DNA of 64,000 bases from the NCBI RefSeq assembly GCF_022843985.1, contig NZ_JALHMP010000003.1, positions 62,001 to 126,000 of the forward strand, read 5' to 3'. Numbering within the stretch: position 1 is the stretch's first letter; the number at the start of each line of letters is the position of its first letter. A program made the position numbers and the translations under genes. The notes beneath the pieces are model-generated. The model worked only from the letters and a program-made list of their open reading frames with translations, was not told where the DNA came from and did not search any database. This DNA is from Phreatobacter sp. (lineage in GTDB: Bacteria > Pseudomonadota > Alphaproteobacteria > Rhizobiales > Phreatobacteraceae). Shown one piece after another: positions 59,444 through 64,000 of the stretch.

Positions 59444-61075
59444 TCACTCGATGCCATAGGCCTTGCGGGCTTCCTCCACTTCCTTCTCGTCCCAGTAGCC
59501 GATGAGGATGCCGCCGCGCAGCTGCCGCGCCGGGCCATAGGTCTCGATCGCGGCGTCCGGCATGGTGATGCGGTTGTGATCGGTGAGGGCCCAGGCGAGG
59601 AGATGTTCCTTCAGCCGCTCGCGCTCGGCGGCGAAGTCGGGATCGTCGCCGCGGTCGCGATATTCCTGCGGGTCGGTCGCGAGGTCCCAGAGCATGGGGC
59701 GGAAGCCTGGCGCGTGGACATATTTGAACCGGCCGTCGAAGACCATGAAGAGGCGGCACTCGTCGGGGCCGCGGCCGAGCGTGCGGCGCGAGTCGAGCAT
59801 GGAATAGTCGTATTCGGAGATCGCCACCTGCCGCCAGTCGAGCGGCTTCTGCCCGCGCAGGAGGGGCTTCAGCGACCGCCCCTCGATGATATGGCGCGGC
59901 ACCGTGCCGCCGAAATGCTCGATGAAGGTCGGCGCGAGATCGATGGCCTCGACAAGGGCGTCGCAGGTGGTGCCGCGGGCCGCCGCGGCCTCCGGCGAGG
60001 GATCGACGATGATGAGCGGCACCTTCACCGAGACCTCGTGGAACAGGTCCTTCTCGCCGAGCCAGTGGTCGCCGAGATAGTCGCCGTGGTCGGCGGTGAA
60101 GACGATCATGGTCTTGTCGGTGAGGCCCTCGTCATCGAGGAATTTGAACAGCACGCCGAGCTGGTCGTCGATCTGCTTGATGAGGCCCATATAGGCGGGG
60201 ATGACGCGGCGGCGCACCTCCTCGCGGGAGAAGTTCCGCGACACCCGCATGTCCATGAAGGCGCCGTAGACTGGGTGCGGGTTCTGCCGCTCCAGATCCG
60301 AGCGGATGGCCGGCTGGACGTCGTCCTCGGAGAACATGGTGTGGTAGGGCGCGGGCGCGATATAGGGCCAGTGCGGCTTGATGTAGGAGAGATGCAGGCA
60401 CCAGGGGCGGCCGTCGCCCTTGGCCTCGCGGATGAAGTCCATGGCCCGGCGGGTCATGTAGGGCGTTTCGGAATGTTCCTCGGGGATGTTGGCTTCCTTG
60501 TCGGCATGGGCGAGCAGCCAGCCATTCTGCTTCTCCCCGTCCGGCCCGATCCCGGAATTGGCCCGGTCCTCCCAGGGGTTGCGGGCGGCAAATCCATGAT
60601 CCTCGAGGTATTTGTCATAGGCCGGCCGGGCTGCGCCGGGGCGCGAGGGATGCAGGCCGTCGTCGCGCTCATAGGGCTCGAAGCCGCATTGCGCCGCCTC
60701 GACGCCGATGACCGAGCCCTTGGGGATGCCGAGGCGCTCCATGCCCTCGTCGTCGGCGGTCATGTGGGTCTTGCCGACGAGGACGTTGCGCACGCCGAGG
60801 GCCTTGAGGTGCTGGCCGAGGGTCGGCTCGCCGATGCGCAGGGGGAAATTGTTCCAGTTGGAGCCGTGGGAGCGCATGTAGCGGCCGGTATAGGTGCTCA
60901 TGCGCGAGGGGCCGCAGACCGGCGACTGGACATAGGCCCGGGTGAAGCGCACGCCGCGGGCGGCCAGCGCATCGATGTTCGGCGTCTGCAGGGTCGGATG
61001 CCCGTAGCAGCTCAGGTAGTCGAACCGGAGCTGGTCGCACATGATGAAGAGGACGTTCTTGTCGGCGTGCGGCAT
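59444..61075 (-). CDS. Sulfatase / phosphonate monoester hydrolase family protein
   Basis: 543 residues. LFIMCDQLRFDYLSCYGHP carries metal-binding Asp, and VCGPSRMSTYTGRYMRSHG has the C-x-P-x-R formylglycine motif with its TGR partner. FTADHGDYLGDHWLGEKD holds the second metal cluster, and the KTHMT and IKPHWPY motifs are also present. The overall look is that of Rhizobium-type phosphonate monoester hydrolases and related arylsulfatases. A Cys-type site needs a formylglycine-generating enzyme, not visible here. The ATG 61075 (MPHADKNVLF) was preferred to an upstream extension lying in a repeat. No signal peptide, so cytosolic. Confidence 0.9.
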   Translation of the reverse strand: MPHADKNVLFIMCDQLRFDYLSCYGHPTLQTPNIDALAARGVRFTRAYVQSPVCGPSRMSTYTGRYMRSHGSNWNNFPLRIGEPTLGQHLKALGVRNVLVGKTHMTADDEGMERLGIPKGSVIGVEAAQCGFEPYERDDGLHPSRPGAARPAYDKYLEDHGFAARNPWEDRANSGIGPDGEKQNGWLLAHADKEANIPEEHSETPYMTRRAMDFIREAKGDGRPWCLHLSYIKPHWPYIAPAPYHTMFSEDDVQPAIRSDLERQNPHPVYGAFMDMRVSRNFSREEVRRRVIPAYMGLIKQIDDQLGVLFKFLDDEGLTDKTMIVFTADHGDYLGDHWLGEKDLFHEVSVKVPLIIVDPSPEAAAARGTTCDALVEAIDLAPTFIEHFGGTVPRHIIEGRSLKPLLRGQKPLDWRQVAISEYDYSMLDSRRTLGRGPDECRLFMVFDGRFKYVHAPGFRPMLWDLATDPQEYRDRGDDPDFAAERERLKEHLLAWALTDHNRITMPDAAIETYGPARQLRGGILIGYWDEKEVEEARKAYGIE

Positions 61076-61174
61076 GGAATGGACTCGGGTCGGACTTGAG
61101 GGCGGACAGTGCGACGGGATGGCAGGGCAAACAAGGTAGCTGGGGGCTCCGCGGGGTGCATGAGCCGCCCTCTG

Positions 61175-61265
61175 CGTCATGGCCGGGCTTGTCCCGGCCA
61201 TCCACGACTTGAACACCGCACCATCAAGAAATTCGTGGATGCCCGGGACAAGCCCGGGCATGACG
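61175..61265. repeat. Family-C CGTCATGGCC...GGGCATGACG palindromic element
   Basis: 91 bp, with outer CGTCAT/ATGACG, hairpins GGCCGGGCTTGTCCCGGCC and GCCCGGGACAAGCCCGGGC, and the CCACGA/TCGTGG pair around TTGAACACCGCACC. It is the same element as 56882-56973 but inverted. It fills the gap between the sulfatase gene and the Bug gene (61076-61312), where I see nothing else. Confidence 0.82.
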
Positions 61266-61312
61266 GAGGGGGCGGTGAACCTGTCAGGCCAGGCGGCGAG
61301 CCGACCTGCCCC

Positions 61313-62269
61313 TCAGCTCGGCTTGAACCCCGAGGCCTTCACCGCCGGCGTCCAGGCCTCGTGGTCTTCCTTCTGGATGCGGGCGAGATCCTCCGGCGTC
61401 GAGCCGGACGGCACCATGGAGAGGCGCAGGACCTTTTCCCTGACGCCGGCATCGCGCATCGCCGCCATGGTGGCGCGGCCGACACGGGCGATCGTCTCGG
61501 CCGGCGCGCCCGCCTTGGTGTAGAGCCCGTACCAGGCGCTGCCGACAATGGGGATGCCGGCTTCGGAGAAGGTCGGCACGTCGGGCAGGAAAGGCGAGCG
61601 CTCACGGCCCGAGACCGCCAGAACCCTGATGCGGCCGGCCCGCGCCAGTTCGGTGACGTCCGAGGTCGTCGTCATCACCATCGGCACCTGGCCGCCGAGC
61701 AGGTCGTTGAGGGCCGGCGCCGAGCCGCGATAGGGCGCATGCTGCATCGGTACGCCGATCGTCTCGGCCATCAGCGCCCCGAAGAAATGCGGCAGGTTGC
61801 CGACACCGGGCGAACCGTAGGTGGTCCGCCGCGGATCCTGCTTCATCCAGGCGACCAGTTCGGTCAGCGTCTTCGCCGGCGTGTCCGGGTTGATGGCCAG
61901 GGCGAAGTCGAAGGTGGTGACCAGGCTGATCGGCGTGAGGTCGCGGAACGGGTCGTAGGGCAGCTGCGGGAAGATGATCGGGTGGATGATGATCGGCGCC
62001 ACCGGTGTCAGCAGCAGGGTGCGGCCATCGGCCGGCGCATTGATCACCGCCTGGGTACCGATCTGCCCGCCGGCGCCAGGCCGCGCCTCGACGATGGCCG
62101 TGTCGTTCAGCGCCCGCCCCACCTCGTCGGCGACGATACGGGTCAGGGCGTCCCCTGCCCCGCCGGCGGCGAAGGGAAAGATGAAGCGCAGCGGACCGGA
62201 CTGGGCGCGGGAGGCCCCCGCCGCGAAGGGCGCCAGCGCTGCTCCTGCGATGAAATGCCTGCGATCCAT
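61313..62269 (-). CDS. Bug family tripartite tricarboxylate transporter substrate-binding protein
   Basis: 318 residues. The Tat-like signal MDRRHFIAGAALAPFAAG ends near SRAQ. The Bug domain follows: LRFIFPFAAGGAGDALTRIV, ARPGAGGQIGTQAV, TYGSPGVGNLPHFFGALM and PYRGSAPALNDLLGGQV. Bug proteins bind carboxylates or amides in the periplasm, usually for a TctA/TctB permease, but no such permease genes are present here. Orphan Bug genes are very common in related bacteria. The gene has its own AT-rich upstream region (62335-62385). Confidence 0.92.
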   Translation of the reverse strand: MDRRHFIAGAALAPFAAGASRAQSGPLRFIFPFAAGGAGDALTRIVADEVGRALNDTAIVEARPGAGGQIGTQAVINAPADGRTLLLTPVAPIIIHPIIFPQLPYDPFRDLTPISLVTTFDFALAINPDTPAKTLTELVAWMKQDPRRTTYGSPGVGNLPHFFGALMAETIGVPMQHAPYRGSAPALNDLLGGQVPMVMTTTSDVTELARAGRIRVLAVSGRERSPFLPDVPTFSEAGIPIVGSAWYGLYTKAGAPAETIARVGRATMAAMRDAGVREKVLRLSMVPSGSTPEDLARIQKEDHEAWTPAVKASGFKPS

Positions 62270-62334
62270 GATCCCCTCCCGCTCCCTGTCGTTGCGCCCA
62301 TCACTGCACGACGGCCGCATCCTAGCAACGGCAC

Positions 62335-62385
62335 CCCTTCCTGTCAACGACAATTTTCCTATGATAGGTCTTTTTGTCTAGATCG
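62335..62385. promoter_or_regulatory. AT-rich upstream region of the Bug gene with a CCTAT dyad
   Basis: CCTATGATAGG (62358-62368) is a dyad with a single central G inside an AT-rich stretch (CAATTTTCC to TTTTTGTC). It lies about 90 bp upstream of the Bug ATG and about 60 bp after the stop of the ThDP gene. It is a likely promoter and possible operator; only one copy is seen. Confidence 0.35.
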
Positions 62386-62426
62386 TCACCACCGGCGCTC
62401 CCTGCCCGGCCGGCGCGCGGTGCCGC

Positions 62427-64000
62427 TCAATAGGCCCTGACCGGATGGATGAAGGGCCAGGGCGAGGCTTCCGAGCCACGGGCGACCTTGACCTCGATGA
62501 GGGCCGGCGCGCCCTTGGCCAGCGCTGCGGCCAGCACCGGCCGCAGCGCGGCCGGCGACGCGACGCTCGCCGTGTCGATGCCGAAGGCCCTGGCCAGGGC
62601 CGGAAAATCCGGATTGACGAGATCGGCGCCGATCAGCCGGTTGCCGTAGCGGGTCTCCTGGTCGCGGCGGACATTGCCGTAGGCCTCGTTGTTGAACAGG
62701 ACGGTGACGAGGCCGATGCCATATTGGACCGCGGTGGCCAGTTCCTGCACGCCGAACATGAAGCCGCCGTCGCCGGTGATCGCCACCACGGGCCTGTCGG
62801 GATGGGCCACCTTGACCCCCAGCGCCGTCGGGAACCCATAGCCCAGCGTGCCCTGGAAGCCGGTCGAGACATAGGTCCGCGGCTGGTGGACGGGATAGCC
62901 GAAATAGCTGGCAAAGCCGGCCTGGCAGAGTTCCTCGACGAGCAGGCCGTCGGCGGGGAGGACGTCGCGGATGACGTCGAGATAATCGATCTCCGGCTGG
63001 ACGATGCGGATCGCCTCTGCGGCCGCAGCGCGGGCGTCTTCGATCGCGGCGCGGTTGTCGACGGCGCGGTGTCCGTCGAGGGCGGCGAGCAGCGCCATGA
63101 CGGCCTCGCCGCTGTCGGCGACGATGCCGGCATCGGCCTCGAGCCGGCCCATTTCCGCGGGATCGATGTCGATGCGGATGAGCGAGCGGCCGCCGTCGAG
63201 GTGGGTCGTTACCTGCATCATGTTGGCCCAGCGCATGGTCGGCATTTCGAGCCGCGTGCCGATGCCGATGACGAGGTCGCAGTCGCCGTAAAGCCGGAAG
63301 GCGGCATAGGAGGACAGGCCCCAGGGGCCGGCCTCGTCGACGACGCCGCGGCCGCCGCGGAAGGCCGCCACCGGCGCGCCGATGCGCTCGGCGAGGCGGG
63401 CGATGGCCGGGCCGGCATCCTGTGCCCCCGATCCGGTCATGATGATCGGGCAGCGGGCGGCGCGGATCAGATTGGCGGCATGGGACACCGCCAGCGGGTC
63501 GGGCTTCGGCGGCGTGTCGCGCACCGCGGCGGCAGCCTGCGGCACGTCCTCGGCTCCGGCCATGACGTCCCAGGCCATTTCGAGTGCCACAGGGCCGGGC
63601 CGGCCTGACTGCGCCTGACGGAAGGCCTCGGCGACGAGGGCCGGCGCATCGGCGGGCCGCTCGATCCGGGCCGCCCATTTCACCAGCGACGTGAGGGTTC
63701 CGAGCTGGTCGGCGATCTCGTGCAGATGGCCGCGCCGCCGGCCGATGAAGCCGGAGGGGATCTGCCCGGTGAGGCAGACCATCGGCGTGTTGCAACCCCA
63801 GCCGGTGGCCAGCGCCGCGGTGGTGTTGAGGACCCCGGGGCCCGGCACCACGGAATAGACGCCGGGCCGGCCGGTCGAGCGGCCATAGCCGAAGGCCATG
63901 TAGCCGCAGGCCTGCTCGTGGCGGGCGCCGACGGTGCGTATCCGGTCGGTGTTGCGGGCCAGGGCGTCGAAAAGCGGATACATCTGGGCGCCCGGCAGGC
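62427..64000 (-). CDS. Thiamine-diphosphate-dependent enzyme, acetolactate synthase-like (5' end outside the window)
   Basis: At least 523 residues are visible. GARHEQACGYMAFGYGRSTG holds the catalytic Glu of the N-terminal ThDP domain (in short, RHEQACG), a central domain begins near MTGSGAQDAGPAIA, and the C-terminal ThDP motif is ITGDGGFMFGVQEL with NNEAYGN. An in-frame ATG at 63983 exists, but coding continues upstream (LPGAQ before it), so the true start is beyond 64000. It fits acetolactate synthase/benzoylformate decarboxylase-like enzymes acting on 2-oxo acids. The Bug protein downstream may supply the substrate. Confidence 0.88.
   Translation of the reverse strand, partial: LPGAQMYPLFDALARNTDRIRTVGARHEQACGYMAFGYGRSTGRPGVYSVVPGPGVLNTTAALATGWGCNTPMVCLTGQIPSGFIGRRRGHLHEIADQLGTLTSLVKWAARIERPADAPALVAEAFRQAQSGRPGPVALEMAWDVMAGAEDVPQAAAAVRDTPPKPDPLAVSHAANLIRAARCPIIMTGSGAQDAGPAIARLAERIGAPVAAFRGGRGVVDEAGPWGLSSYAAFRLYGDCDLVIGIGTRLEMPTMRWANMMQVTTHLDGGRSLIRIDIDPAEMGRLEADAGIVADSGEAVMALLAALDGHRAVDNRAAIEDARAAAAEAIRIVQPEIDYLDVIRDVLPADGLLVEELCQAGFASYFGYPVHQPRTYVSTGFQGTLGYGFPTALGVKVAHPDRPVVAITGDGGFMFGVQELATAVQYGIGLVTVLFNNEAYGNVRRDQETRYGNRLIGADLVNPDFPALARAFGIDTASVASPAALRPVLAAALAKGAPALIEVKVARGSEASPWPFIHPVRAY

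Overview
The window is a dense, high-GC stretch of chromosome-like sequence with strong G/C preference at third codon positions. I see no rRNA, tRNA, CRISPR array, transposase or phage gene. The gene families (rhizobial-type asparaginase II, DUF6356, DUF3422, DUF2339, many branched-chain-type and Bug binding proteins) and the palindromic repeats point to an alphaproteobacterium of the order Hyphomicrobiales with broad catabolic abilities. A Bosea- or Phreatobacter-like soil or water organism would fit, but the genus is a guess.

1-2122: a repeat remnant, an Lrp/AsnC regulator, a small DUF6356 membrane protein and a rhizobial-type L-asparaginase.

2234-18239 (cluster 1): a long forward operon. 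It encodes a complete branched-chain-type ABC importer (Tat-exported binding protein, fused LivH-LivM permease, LivG, LivF), HyuA/HyuB-type ATP-dependent amidohydrolase subunits, an FAD subunit, a fused [2Fe-2S]-molybdopterin hydroxylase, a 6-hydroxynicotinate-reductase-like Fe-S protein, a MarR regulator, a UPF0280 protein and an AA_synth (DUF1185) protein. The set reads as import, hydroxylation, ring reduction and ring hydrolysis of an N-heterocycle. The substrate is unknown. Two matching 16-bp dyads (2234-2249, 7149-7164) are candidate operators for the operon's own MarR protein.

18269-27914: a BrnT toxin with an HTH antitoxin and a perfect 11-bp-arm operator, followed by housekeeping or unknown genes (CoA transferase, histidine phosphatase, WD40 protein, DUF2339 membrane protein, tyrosine phosphatase, YfbR-like HD protein, DUF1624 membrane protein, DNA glycosylase Tag).

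27931-45342 (cluster 2): two convergent arms plus one divergent gene. The forward arm has a second Liv importer, a MarR regulator, a fold-III PLP enzyme, RidA, tryptophan 2,3-dioxygenase and a kynureninase-like enzyme. The reverse arm has RidA, an aryl-CoA ligase, acyl-CoA dehydrogenase, enoyl-CoA hydratase and an SDR dehydrogenase. A 2-aminobenzoyl-CoA monooxygenase/reductase-type fusion is divergent from the reverse arm. Together they can be read as tryptophan to kynurenine to anthranilate to anthraniloyl-CoA, then aerobic ring hydroxylation/reduction and beta-oxidation-like steps. A shared AT-rich motif lies upstream of all three transcription units.

45345-64000: Uma2 nuclease, SDR, nicotinate phosphoribosyltransferase, a dipeptide-type ABC importer preceded by a VOC protein, an FAD oxidoreductase-cupin-NIPSNAP trio, aldo/keto reductase, DUF3422 protein, a formylglycine-type sulfatase/phosphonate monoester hydrolase, an orphan Bug binding protein and a ThDP enzyme cut by the window end.

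Several families of palindromic repeats are scattered through the gaps. One 44-bp type has been incorporated in the same reading frame into two unrelated proteins.
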